The notes below the pieces were generated by a model. That model made no database searches and had not been told where the DNA came from. It saw only the letters and a list, made by a program, of their open reading frames with translations. Shown here piece after piece: positions 8,173 through 18,001 of a stretch of 35,467 nucleotides of DNA. The first letter of the stretch is position 1. Each line of letters opens with the position of its first letter. Source of the stretch: an uncultured Bacteroidota bacterium (lineage in GTDB: Bacteria; Bacteroidota; Bacteroidia; Chitinophagales; Chitinophagaceae); NCBI GenBank assembly GCA_903881585.1, contig CAIRTW010000259.1, positions 1-35,467 of the forward strand, given 5' to 3'. Position numbers and translations under genes: made by a program.

Positions 8173-8799
8173 TCAATCTCCCCTGAATTTCTCCATAGTA
8201 GCAGAAGTCTCTGAACTGATACCTTCCGACTTAACAATATTCCGGATGGTGAGGAAAAATATTTTGAAGTCGAGAGCGAAGCTGATGTTGTTTACATACC
8301 AGACATCATACTCAAATTTTTGCTGCCAGCTTATGGCGTTACGGCCATTTACCTGTGCCCAGCCGGTAATACCCGGCATGGCATCATGCCTGTGTCGTTG
8401 CACATCGCTATACAGAGGCAAGTATTCGATCAGCAAGGGGCGGGGGCCAATGAGGCTCATGTCACCTTTTATCACATTGAGCAGTTGCGGCAGTTCGTCG
8501 AGGGAGGTCTTCCGGATAAATTTGCCTATGCCTGTAAGCCGTACGGCATCGGGCAATAATTCGCCGTTTTTATCCTTGCGGTCGTTCATGGTCTTGAATT
8601 TTATCACCTTGAATATCCGCTCCTTTTTACCTGGCCTGCTTTGAAAAAAGAATGGTTTGCCGGAATTGGCAATGGCCAGCAGTATCACCACGATAATAAA
8701 AACAGGAGACAACACTGTGAAGATAATAAGCGCCACCAGCAGATCTATGACCCGCTTAAAGAAGTAAACGTATATGGATGATGTGAAACTTCGTTTCAT
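8173..8799 (-). CDS. Bacterial sugar transferase (PglC/WcaJ-type initiating phosphoglycosyltransferase)
   Basis: KRVIDLLVALIIFTVLSPVFIIVVILLAI, FFFQSRPGKKERIFKVIKFKTM, RKTSLDELPQLLNVIKGDMSLIGPRPLLIEYLPLY, PGITGWAQVNGRNAISWQQKFEYDVWYV motifs. Confidence 0.96.
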   Translation of the reverse strand: MKRSFTSSIYVYFFKRVIDLLVALIIFTVLSPVFIIVVILLAIANSGKPFFFQSRPGKKERIFKVIKFKTMNDRKDKNGELLPDAVRLTGIGKFIRKTSLDELPQLLNVIKGDMSLIGPRPLLIEYLPLYSDVQRHRHDAMPGITGWAQVNGRNAISWQQKFEYDVWYVNNISFALDFKIFFLTIRNIVKSEGISSETSATMEKFRGD

Positions 8800-10040
8800 T
8801 ATTTTCCTTTCACTATTTTACTGATATAGTTTATGTACTTCATCGCCAGTACCTCTCTGTCGAAATTCTCCTTTGCAAATCTGTAGCCACTTTCGCCTTC
8901 ACGCATTATACGTGCAGGATCATTGAGATAAAGGCGTATTATACGGTTGTACTCAGCGATGTTCTCCGGCTCCACATAAACACCCGCACCAGCAGCTTCA
9001 ACCAGCTCTCGCGATACACCATCTATCGCCATTAGTATAGGCCGCTTGCACGACATGTAGTCAAAGGTTTTGTTTGAATAAACGGTCTTAAAGGTATCAA
9101 CACGCTTTAATACCGATGCCCCCATTTCTGAAGCAAGGATGTAGCAAAACACTTCCGCCTTGGGCACAGAATCAAGGAACCGTACGTTTGCAATTTTCCG
9201 GTCCGCGGCCATTTTCATGAGGCGGTCTTTTTCCATGCCCTGTCCTATCAGCAGAAACAGCACATTGGTATCAGCAAGCGCTTCGCCCGCGTCCAGCAAC
9301 TGCTCCAGGTAATTGGCTACCCCATGTGCACCCACATAAGTGATCACAAACCGGCCTTCCAGATCATGTTCTTTGCGAAAAGCGTTACGGTCAAAATCAT
9401 TCAGCAGTTTTTCAGACAGGCTGAAATCGGATGCGTTTGATATCTGGATGAGCTTGTTCTCAGGTATGCCTTTCTTTTCTCTCAGTGCTGTGTAAAAAGC
9501 CGGAGTAAGCACATTGATCAATGCTGCTCTTTTATAAATGAATGCTTCCACCCAATAAGCTAGTTTTATGACCAGTTTATTGGTAAGCACCCCTGTATCA
9601 ATAGCCGATTCCGGCCACAGATCTCGCACCTCAAAGACAAACGGCATGCGGCGAAGCCGGGAAATAAGATAACCACTGGCCCCTACAAACAATGGCGGAG
9701 ACGTGACGATAACTACATCAAATTTTCCTTTGGCTTTGAACAGTCCGGCATACAGTGATGAGAACATAAAAGAAAAATACCCCCAAAGCCTGCCAATAAA
9801 ATGTTTGTTGTACGCCTCTGAAACATGGCATCGCCAAACATTAACAGCACCCTGCTGTTTGTTCACAAAATGTCTGCCTTTGTACTCCGCTATTTTTTCT
9901 TTGCCGTTATAATGCATCATGCCGCCAAGTACGGTCACGGTATGCCCCTGTTCTGTCCACACACGTGTGAATTCATTCCAACGGGAGCCGCCGGGATCAT
10001 TTTCTTCCAGAAAGTATTGGTGGATAAGCAGTATGTTCAT
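8799..10040 (-). CDS. Glycosyltransferase family 4 (WbuB-like)
   Basis: MNILLIHQYFLEENDPGGSRWNEFTRVWTEQGHTVTVLGG; FEVRDLWPESAIDTGVL; 1-bp overlap with the sugar transferase gene. Confidence 0.93.
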   Translation of the reverse strand: MNILLIHQYFLEENDPGGSRWNEFTRVWTEQGHTVTVLGGMMHYNGKEKIAEYKGRHFVNKQQGAVNVWRCHVSEAYNKHFIGRLWGYFSFMFSSLYAGLFKAKGKFDVVIVTSPPLFVGASGYLISRLRRMPFVFEVRDLWPESAIDTGVLTNKLVIKLAYWVEAFIYKRAALINVLTPAFYTALREKKGIPENKLIQISNASDFSLSEKLLNDFDRNAFRKEHDLEGRFVITYVGAHGVANYLEQLLDAGEALADTNVLFLLIGQGMEKDRLMKMAADRKIANVRFLDSVPKAEVFCYILASEMGASVLKRVDTFKTVYSNKTFDYMSCKRPILMAIDGVSRELVEAAGAGVYVEPENIAEYNRIIRLYLNDPARIMREGESGYRFAKENFDREVLAMKYINYISKIVKGK

Positions 10041-11935
10041 TTCTTGGTTTCAACGATTATGTGAGTATCAATAATCTTATTTTGGGCTGTAAAATAGCAT
10101 TCTTCGGTCTTCTCCTTTTGTCCGTATAAAGAGGAATACCAACCATCACGTTTTTCACATACCATGTCTTCGCCGTTTTCGTTCTTAGCAGTAATCAATA
10201 TTTTGCTTATCGGGTTTAGCGGCAGGTGCCACAGTTGTACCATTTTCATAGCGGGTGGCGCGTTAGTTACTACGTCTTTTATCTGCCATTCCGGCTCTCC
10301 TTTCTTCTTAATAACCACCCGCTGGTGAACAATATGCTCATTGATGTAGCGGAAAATATTCACCGAGCCTATGAACGTATATGCACCCACATCTTCGGTA
10401 ATAGCGGCCTTAGCATTTTGCGCCCAGAAGAACCAGATGAAATGCCCGCCTTTCAGCATCTGATCTTTATCATCGAGCATTACCGTATTGTGCGACTGCG
10501 TGCCACTAAAGTATCTTATGGTTCCTGCATCGGTATTGTACTTATAAGAACCTGCATCCGGCAAGATATTCTCTCCCTTATACCAAACATCAAGATGCAG
10601 ATTATCGGCTTGTGATGGCCGGTCTTTGTATGCGCCGCATTTAATAAACGTAAGCGTTTCCGGCTCCCGGATAATATAGTATCCCCCTTTAGTAAAAGTA
10701 TGTGCTCCATCAGCAGGGCTCCATTGAGTAGTTGGTTTGGCGATATTATACCAGGCTACATCTTCAAGGCTGCCCAACCCTATATCCATCCCCAGAACGG
10801 CTCCCAATGCCTGTACTTGTGGCCGGTAGTCGCGGAAATGCGCATTACTCAACCTGAAGAATAGCGCGCCGTCATTTGCGCCGTAATTAGGCAACCATCC
10901 GTTCTCTTCTACCATGCAAGTTCTCAGGAACGCAACCGACTTCCTAGCCCGGTCATACACCACATCACTGAACCGCTCACCATTCTTTTCAGACAATGCA
11001 ATGCCCCAGCTAAGCAATTGCACCACCACCCGGTGGTAATTCATAGAGAACTGCAGGAAGGTGCCATCATCATATACCTGGTAGGCTATCTCTTCTTCAA
11101 ACCATGCCTTTCCTTTTTTCTTCCAGACATCAGCTCCCGGCATGCCCGGAAAGAAGACGCCAGTAAGGTATAAGGCAAGTGTCTCCGTTATTGCATGATT
11201 GTTGCGCACAGCTATCCTGGAGAAATCAATGTTGTTATACACATGGTGCATGTGCCAGTAGATAGTATGCTGTATCTGATCAAACACTTCGTCATTGAGG
11301 AATCTGGAATTGCGATAGTAGTACAGGGCAAAGGTCCAGTTCAGTACCCGTAACGACATTTCCTGGCTACAGCGATAATTCGGGCCGCAATTGATGGGGT
11401 TACTTTTTATCCATGAGCTGATCTCGTTAAATACAAATTCAGCCTGATCGTCCTCATAATGATGATCGTAGCGGATGATGTCATAGAGATAAGAAAACCT
11501 CGACTTCTCCCACACAAATTTGATATCGCCTGCTTCTTTTGAATAATCGGCTATCTCTGTCCAATGTTTGCTAACATCGTATCTATGGCCGGAATCCGGA
11601 TTGGTGACCCAATCGTAATTGATGCCAAGATTGGCCGGCACACTGCTGAACAGCAAAAAATTACCGCTCTTTATTTTGTTAACCGTTTCTTTCAATTCCG
11701 GACTTTGGTTTCGCGGGATAGTAAGTGATTCGCGATCTGGAAAGAAAAATTTAGCAGGTTGTTGCTTCCATTGCGCGAGCGAGCAGTATTGTTTAAACGC
11801 TGGATTTACCGGGAATTTTCTTTTTAACAAACCACTGCGCCGCATCAACTCATAACGGGAGCGAAAAGCGACGTACTGCCACCCCATGTTGCCTAAAAGG
11901 TTAATTACTTTGCTTAGTCTTCCCGCCATCTGCAC
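10037..11935 (-). CDS. Heparinase II/III-family protein (polysaccharide lyase-like)
   Basis: 632 aa; alpha-toroid region NNHAITETLALYLTG, YHRVVVQLLSWG; C-terminal HLDVWYKGENILPDAGSYKYNTDAGTIRYFSGTQSHNTVMLDDKDQM. ATG at 11929 is a likely alternative start to the GTG at 11935. Confidence 0.9.
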   Translation of the reverse strand: MQMAGRLSKVINLLGNMGWQYVAFRSRYELMRRSGLLKRKFPVNPAFKQYCSLAQWKQQPAKFFFPDRESLTIPRNQSPELKETVNKIKSGNFLLFSSVPANLGINYDWVTNPDSGHRYDVSKHWTEIADYSKEAGDIKFVWEKSRFSYLYDIIRYDHHYEDDQAEFVFNEISSWIKSNPINCGPNYRCSQEMSLRVLNWTFALYYYRNSRFLNDEVFDQIQHTIYWHMHHVYNNIDFSRIAVRNNHAITETLALYLTGVFFPGMPGADVWKKKGKAWFEEEIAYQVYDDGTFLQFSMNYHRVVVQLLSWGIALSEKNGERFSDVVYDRARKSVAFLRTCMVEENGWLPNYGANDGALFFRLSNAHFRDYRPQVQALGAVLGMDIGLGSLEDVAWYNIAKPTTQWSPADGAHTFTKGGYYIIREPETLTFIKCGAYKDRPSQADNLHLDVWYKGENILPDAGSYKYNTDAGTIRYFSGTQSHNTVMLDDKDQMLKGGHFIWFFWAQNAKAAITEDVGAYTFIGSVNIFRYINEHIVHQRVVIKKKGEPEWQIKDVVTNAPPAMKMVQLWHLPLNPISKILITAKNENGEDMVCEKRDGWYSSLYGQKEKTEECYFTAQNKIIDTHIIVETKK

Positions 11936-11936
11936 A

Positions 11937-14590
11937 TCAAAGGGTTACAATGAACTCCGTACCTTCATTTACTTTGCTCCTCACTTCTATTTTCCCGCCA
12001 AGAGATTCCACCTGTGTTTTTGTGATATAAAGCCCCACGCCCTTGCTGTCATAGCCCTGGTGGAATACAGCATTCAATTTAAATATTCTGTCGGCATACC
12101 TGCCCAGGTCTATACCCAGGCCATTGTCTTTTACGATCACCTGCACTTTCCCATTTTTCGTTTGCGTGCTTATGGTGATCTCCGGTGGAACATCTGGCCT
12201 GCAGTACTTGAGCGAATTACTGATAAAATTGTACAGAATGTTCTCAAGGTATGCCTTGGGATAGCTCACATTATTCACTTCAAGGTTGAGTATTATTTGG
12301 GCATGCTTCTCAAAAATAGTACTATATAGTTGGGTGGTAATATCATTCACCAATTCCGTGACAGTGCAGTCGTTGTATGGTATTTCTTTATCCAGTATTA
12401 TTTTAGTGATCTCCATAAGCGTGGCAAGGCTGCTCATCAGCGCTGAGCTGCTCTCTTCGATCAATTCAAGCGCTTCTTCCTGCGTAAAAAGGTCGCTGAT
12501 CGAGTTCTCTGATTCTGATGAATCTCCTTTGTACTTGGCTGACAACCCCCTCGACAACATTTTAATATTCGCCGCGGGGCCACGCAAATTATGAGCTATG
12601 ATATGGCTCAGATCTTCGAGCTGAGTGATCTTATTGATCAGGTTTATCCTGGTAGCTTCCATCTCTGCGTTCTTCCGCTGCAGTTCATTTTCAAGCTCCT
12701 TTCGCTTCGTTATATCAACGACCTGTGCGATCACAAATCTCGCGCTGTCATCATTGTTCCATACCACCGATACGGTCAGCGATACCAGAATGATCTTCTT
12801 TTTCTTTGAGACGTACCGTTTTTCAATATTGTAGGTGGATATCTGCCTTGTCAGGAGTTTCTTTACAAGCGTATGATCATTATGCAGGTCATCAGGGTAA
12901 GTAATGTGCTGTAGGGTAAGCTGCAACAGCTCATCCTTGGGGTAGCCTATCATATCGCACAGTACGTTGTTCACATCCAACCACCTCCCTTCCGGGCTTA
13001 TCAGGGCCATGCCAATGCCAGAGTAATCGAAAGCATTTGCAAAGGTATCGCGGCTGGTTTTTAATGCCTGCTCTGCTAATATGCGGTCAGTAATATTAAG
13101 CCCGTAACCTATCACCATCTGCAGTTCGCCACCTTCATCAAACACCGGGAACATAATGCGGAGATGATATTCGATCTCTCCTTTGGGGTTGTGCAATTTT
13201 TCTTCCCACTCTATAGGGTGCCTTTCATATTTTGCAGTGTTGAATATTTCCCGTCTTCTTTCTGCGATGGACATCGGTTTGTCCTTTGCCCGGCAATAGT
13301 CCTCGTCTGTCTTTCCTATCAGCCATTTCCGCAGCTCCTCATCCTTAATAGCAATGGGGTTAATAAACAGATACCTGTGCTGCGCATCAAAACCACTATA
13401 TCGGCAGCAATTGAATTAAGCACGTGCTCATAAAACATGCGCTGCTCTTCCAGCTTTTTTTCCTCATTCCTTTGGTCTGTAACATCTGCGAACTTCCAGA
13501 TGCCTCCTTTGTAGTTGTTGCCAAACGTGAGCGGTATGTAATCCCGCGTAAATACCCTCCCGTCTGCCAGCGCCCATGTTTCTTCCAGTACTATTTCATT
13601 CTTCTCAAGTATCTCATCAGTGCGCCTGGGGAATTTATCAGGTTCTTTATAAAAATATTTGCTTATGCCAAGGCTCTTGCTCACATCCTTTCCAACCAGC
13701 TGATCGGGTGAACCCTTGATATTGTACATGTTGCAAAACATCTGGTTGGCGAAAATAATTTTCCTGGATTCATCGGTAACCAATACACCATTTTGCAGAT
13801 TGTTTATCAGCTTAGATAATAGTTCGGCAGCACCTGAGTACCGCTCTTCTGATATTTTCCGGTCAGTAATATCAGTCTGCGTACCGATGAATCTAAGAGG
13901 CTCACCAGTCTGCGTATAAGAGACTGCAATGCCTCTGCTTAGTATCCATTTATAAGAACCATCCTTACACAAATACCGAAATTCTACCGTAAATGTTGAG
14001 GTCTTACCAGACAAATAATCCTCCCGAAGCTGTATGTAGCGCGGCATGTCATCGGGGTGCACTTTCGAAGCCCATTGGGTCCTTGTCGTTATCTCGGCAG
14101 CAGAGTAGCCGAACTCTTCGTGCCACTTATCCGAAAAATAAATTTTGTCCGTCTGGAGATTAACGTCCCACATACCGTCTCCGGCTGCGTCAAGCGCCAA
14201 CTTCCATTTGCCTTCTATCAGCGATACGCCTTCTTTCTTAGAGAGATTTTTTATGACAACAAATAAAAAGTCCTTATCCGGGTGGATCGGCAGCACACGT
14301 ATGCTATATGTTGCCGTGTATTGCTGATGCGAGATCGTATATTCAATACTGCCATTATCGCGGGTCTCAAAGCTCTTTGTTACCAGGCCGTCTATCTCGC
14401 CCAGGATATTCTCGTTACCCGAATCGATTATCTTTCGGCCCAGAAAACGAGTTGTGTCAGCCAGTTTGTAGCTGCCGTTTTCCCATATCCGGGAGATAAC
14501 ATGGGTCTGAGATACCTCCACGACAATGTCGCTCAACTGCAGTAGTGCATTTGCGACCGTTTCAATATCCTTTGACCGGGTTTTGATCAT
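11937..14590 (-). pseudogene. PAS-domain sensor histidine kinase, split by a -1 frameshift at about 13388 (ORFs 13319..14590 and 11937..13274)
   Basis: Upstream ORF ends ...VLNSIAADIVVL then shifts to non-PAS residues. The -1 frame continues DAQHRYLFINPIAIKDEELRKWLIGKTDEDYCRAKDKP directly into MSIAERRREIF... of the 445-aa ORF. C-terminal ORF carries PAS, H-box (LSHIIAHNLRGPAANIKML) and HATPase motifs (NILYNFISNSLKYC, VKDNGLGIDL, GVGLYITKTQVESLGGKIEV). Confidence 0.88.
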
Positions 14591-14599
14591 AATTCAAAC

Positions 14600-15700
14600 T
14601 TAACTTAAACTAAATATCCTGCAAATATGGTTTACGATCCTTCCTGATGTTTTACCATCCCACAACTCAGGTATAGCTCCCTTTTTCCACTGCCCTGAAA
14701 ACAACTTCTCAAACGCTGGTGCGATACTCTTCGGATCTGTGCCCAGCAACTCATTGGTTCCAACAGTGCAAGTCTCAGGCCGCTCTGTGCTGTCCCGCAA
14801 TGTCATGCACGGTACGCTCATCACTGTCGCTTCTTCGGTTATTCCTCCCGAATCCGTTACCACTGCTTTGGCATTCTTCACCAGGTAATTGAACTCAAGA
14901 TAACCTAAAGGATCGATTACATGCAAATTATTTGCCTCTATACCTATATGCTCCAACATTTTTGCAGTGCGCGGATGTACCGGAAAGATAACCGGCAAGC
15001 CCCGTGAAGAACTAATTATCGCGGTTATCAATTCTTTAAGATTGTCTTTATCGTCTACGTTTGCGGGGCGGTGCAGGGTCATCATGATGTAGGCCTTTTC
15101 GCTAAGGCCGAACTTATCCCACAGCTCCGGCTTTGTAAACCGGGGCATCTGCTTATACAAAGTATCTATCATGGTGTTGCCCACAAAAAACACCTGGCTA
15201 TCCGCTATCCCCGCTTTACGCAAATTACTATTTGCAACGTCTGATGTGGTAAAGAAATAGTCCGTGATCGCATCGGTCACTATCCTGTTGATCTCTTCCG
15301 GCATCGTCCAGTCGCCCGACCGGATGCCGCCTTCCACATGTGCCACCTTCGTATTGTTTACCTTTTTTGCAGCTATAGAGCAAGCCATGGTAGAGGTTAC
15401 ATCTCCCACAACTATGCACAGGTCGCACGGCTTTTCCAGCAACAGTTTCTCATAGCCGATCATTATCTTGCCTGTCTGTTCAGCCTGTGTTCCGGAGCCT
15501 ACTTCCAGGTTATGATGGGGATCAGGAATGCCAAGCTGCTCAAAAAAGTCACCGCTCATTTTTTTGTCGTAATGCTGCCCTGTATGCACCAAACGGAAAT
15601 TGATATCCACACCGGTTTTCCGCATAGTTTCTATCGCCTCAATAATTGGAGCTATCTTAATAAAATTTGGCCTTGCTCCTGCTATGATGTCTATTAACAT
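14600..15700 (-). CDS. wecB: UDP-N-acetylglucosamine 2-epimerase (non-hydrolysing)
   Basis: MLIDIIAGARPNFIKIAPIIEAI; HTGQHYDKKMSGDFFEQLGIPDP; HVEGGIRSGDWTMPEEINRIVTDAI; VVTDSGGITEEATVMSVPCMTLRDSTERPET. ATG at 15700 preferred over the TTG at 15709. Confidence 0.94.
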   Translation of the reverse strand: MLIDIIAGARPNFIKIAPIIEAIETMRKTGVDINFRLVHTGQHYDKKMSGDFFEQLGIPDPHHNLEVGSGTQAEQTGKIMIGYEKLLLEKPCDLCIVVGDVTSTMACSIAAKKVNNTKVAHVEGGIRSGDWTMPEEINRIVTDAITDYFFTTSDVANSNLRKAGIADSQVFFVGNTMIDTLYKQMPRFTKPELWDKFGLSEKAYIMMTLHRPANVDDKDNLKELITAIISSSRGLPVIFPVHPRTAKMLEHIGIEANNLHVIDPLGYLEFNYLVKNAKAVVTDSGGITEEATVMSVPCMTLRDSTERPETCTVGTNELLGTDPKSIAPAFEKLFSGQWKKGAIPELWDGKTSGRIVNHICRIFSLS

Positions 15701-15710
15701 AAACCCCAAA

Positions 15711-15722
15711 CCCCTGAAGGGG
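15711..15722. repeat. Small GC hairpin CCCC-TGAA-GGGG in intergenic gap
   Basis: aaaccccaaacccctgaaggggcttctcc; 4-bp GC stem with tetraloop between two minus-strand CDSs. Confidence 0.5.
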
Positions 15723-15739
15723 CTTCTCCTTGTTTTAAA

Positions 15740-17884
15740 TTAGTTTATCAATCTGCCCACGGGCACCCACTCCCTTTTCATCAAACTCTCAATAGCAGCA
15801 AAAGATGCCAGTGTTGTATTTACTATCTCCTCCATCGGTATCAATGGTGCCCCACCATTTTTCACACGTTCTACCAATAATTTGAATTGCGCATTATGCC
15901 CTTTATCCAGGTTCGTCTTCAGTTTTGAAAATCCCTTTGTGCCAAAGCCTTCCGTTACCATAAAATTATCGGTGACGATAGTACGATCCTGTGCATATAC
16001 TTCTATCCGTTCCTTGGAATACGATTTCGATCCATTTGCAAAATAGTTGATCACCCCGGTACTTCCGTTCTCATACTGGAGCAAGATGGATGCATTGTCT
16101 GTGTTTGCCTGCGGGTTTTCTCCCATCGCATTCATACACACTGTCTTTATTTTACTGCCAGTAAGAAAGGTAATGAGGTCCATATAATGGCATGCCTCAC
16201 CTACTATACGCCCACCGCCTGTTTTCAGATCATGTACCCACACATTAGCCGGGATATTTCCCGCATTCATTGTTGCGATTACATTCATTTGCGCGTCGCC
16301 CACTAATTGCTTTACACGTTGCATATGCGGTGAAAAACGCCTGTTAAAACCAACGGTCAATGTCTTACTCCCGTTATAGGCTGCCAGTACATTGTCAAGC
16401 TCTTCCTTACCTAGTGCAAGCGGCTTCTCAACAAATACATGCTTTCCCGCTGCAAGACATTCAGCCGCCATGTGCGCATGCTCGTTGTGGCGGGTAGTTA
16501 TCATTACCAGGTCTATGGCGGGGTCACTGATAATACTTTTATAATCGGTAGTGCTCTTGCCTATCTTATATTTCTTGGCCAGCGACGTGCCCGTAAGACC
16601 TGAAGCGCTAGCTATTGCATACAGCGGCGCTCCAATTGCCGACAATGCCGGCAGCATGGTCATGGCAGTAAAGTTGCCCGCGCCTATAATACCGATGCCT
16701 CCTTTGCCCGACGCAAATGTTCCACTGGTGATACTTACAGTGTCGGCCGGGCTGCTATTCCCGGGGTATTCAAGTACCGATGCTATGGATGCACCGCTGC
16801 TGATATTCGAGTATATTTTCTGGTAATCCGCCAGCGGCACAAGCTCTGTTATCAGCGACTTCACTTCCAGCTTGCCACTGCTAATGGTTTGCAGCAGTGC
16901 TTTAAAGTTGCGCTGTTCTGTCCATCGCACAAATGGCAGCGGATAGTCTATACCGCCTTTCTCATAACTGTCGTCATATCGCCCTGGCCCATAGGAGCAG
17001 GACACCTGAAAGGTTAATTCTTTTTCATAAAAGTCAGCCCGGCTGATGTTTAGCCCTATCACCCCCACAAGTATGATACGCCCTCGCTTACGGCTCATCT
17101 TCGCTGCGTCCGCTATTATTTCATCGGTCTTTGCCGATGCTGTAATGATCACCCCATCTGCACCTGCATTGTCTGTAAGCTCTGTTACCAGCTTTACCGC
17201 ATCTGCACCATCCCTCGGATTGATCGCTATGATACCTTTCTTTTTCGCGATCTCTATCTTACTAGCGTCAAGGTCTATACCTATTACCCTGCAACCATTA
17301 GCAACAAGGAGCTCTGCCGTTATCAGCCCTATGAGACCCAGGCCTACTACCACTATTGTTTCCCCAAGTTGCGGATCACAAAGCCTTATTCCCTGCAATC
17401 CAATAGAACCAATGACAGTAAACGCGGCCTCATCGTCACTCACATTTGCCGGTATATGCGCACAAAGGTTTTTCGGTACGCATACAAACTCGGCATGATG
17501 CCCGTTGCTTGCTACCCTGTCACCAATCTTAAAATCGGTTACCCCATCTCCCACTGCTATTACTTTGCCCACATTGCAATATCCAAGCGGCAGGGGTTGG
17601 CCCAGCTTATTAAATACAGCAGTAAGTGTTGGCCTTAATCCTTCGGTCTTTATTTTGGTAAGCACCTGTTTCACCCTGTCGGGCTGCTGGCGGGCTTTCT
17701 GTAGCATGTTCGCCCTGCCAAATTCAACAAGCATACGCTCTGTGCCTATAGAAACGAGGCTCCGTGTGGTTTGTATCAACACACAGCCCCTTTTCACCTT
17801 CGGAGCAGGCACTTCCTCTAAAACAGTTTCCCCGTTTTTAAAAGATTGAATAATTTGTTTCAATGTATGATCGCTTAGCAGCAA
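15740..17884 (-). CDS. Bi-domain oxidoreductase: Zn-dependent alcohol dehydrogenase-like + Gfo/Idh/MocA-like
   Basis: N-terminal MDR/ADH fold (LGYCNVGKVIAVGDGVTDFKIGDRVASNGHHAEFV; VVVGLGLIGLITAELLVANGCRVIGIDLD); C-terminal Gfo/Idh (GIGIIGAGNFTAMTMLPALSA; DLVMITTRHNEHAHMAAECLAAGKHVFVEKPLAL; GEACHYMDLITFLTGS). Confidence 0.93.
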   Translation of the reverse strand: MLLSDHTLKQIIQSFKNGETVLEEVPAPKVKRGCVLIQTTRSLVSIGTERMLVEFGRANMLQKARQQPDRVKQVLTKIKTEGLRPTLTAVFNKLGQPLPLGYCNVGKVIAVGDGVTDFKIGDRVASNGHHAEFVCVPKNLCAHIPANVSDDEAAFTVIGSIGLQGIRLCDPQLGETIVVVGLGLIGLITAELLVANGCRVIGIDLDASKIEIAKKKGIIAINPRDGADAVKLVTELTDNAGADGVIITASAKTDEIIADAAKMSRKRGRIILVGVIGLNISRADFYEKELTFQVSCSYGPGRYDDSYEKGGIDYPLPFVRWTEQRNFKALLQTISSGKLEVKSLITELVPLADYQKIYSNISSGASIASVLEYPGNSSPADTVSITSGTFASGKGGIGIIGAGNFTAMTMLPALSAIGAPLYAIASASGLTGTSLAKKYKIGKSTTDYKSIISDPAIDLVMITTRHNEHAHMAAECLAAGKHVFVEKPLALGKEELDNVLAAYNGSKTLTVGFNRRFSPHMQRVKQLVGDAQMNVIATMNAGNIPANVWVHDLKTGGGRIVGEACHYMDLITFLTGSKIKTVCMNAMGENPQANTDNASILLQYENGSTGVINYFANGSKSYSKERIEVYAQDRTIVTDNFMVTEGFGTKGFSKLKTNLDKGHNAQFKLLVERVKNGGAPLIPMEEIVNTTLASFAAIESLMKREWVPVGRLIN

Positions 17885-18001
17885 ATGATGAAAAGAGAAT
17901 ACATGAACGTATCCTCATCTGTTTGCAGTTTCCGTGGTAAAGATAACGAATATAGGCCATTGAAGATAAGCAACTAACGGAGTAATATCTTACTGTTGAT
18001 C

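Noticed and set aside
13380-13396. Programmed -1 frameshifting in the histidine kinase
   Set aside because: GTT TTG ATG does not match an X_XXY_YYZ slippery heptamer, and I did not see an obvious stimulatory hairpin; mutation or sequencing error is more likely.
14595-14602. TAAGTTTG -7-like element just upstream of the kinase ATG
   Set aside because: Only about 5 nt from the start codon and overlapping the wecB stop; would require a leaderless transcript.
17046-17849. Antisense plus-strand ORFs of 89-150 aa within the bi-domain oxidoreductase
   Set aside because: Fully antisense to a strongly supported CDS; low-complexity translations.
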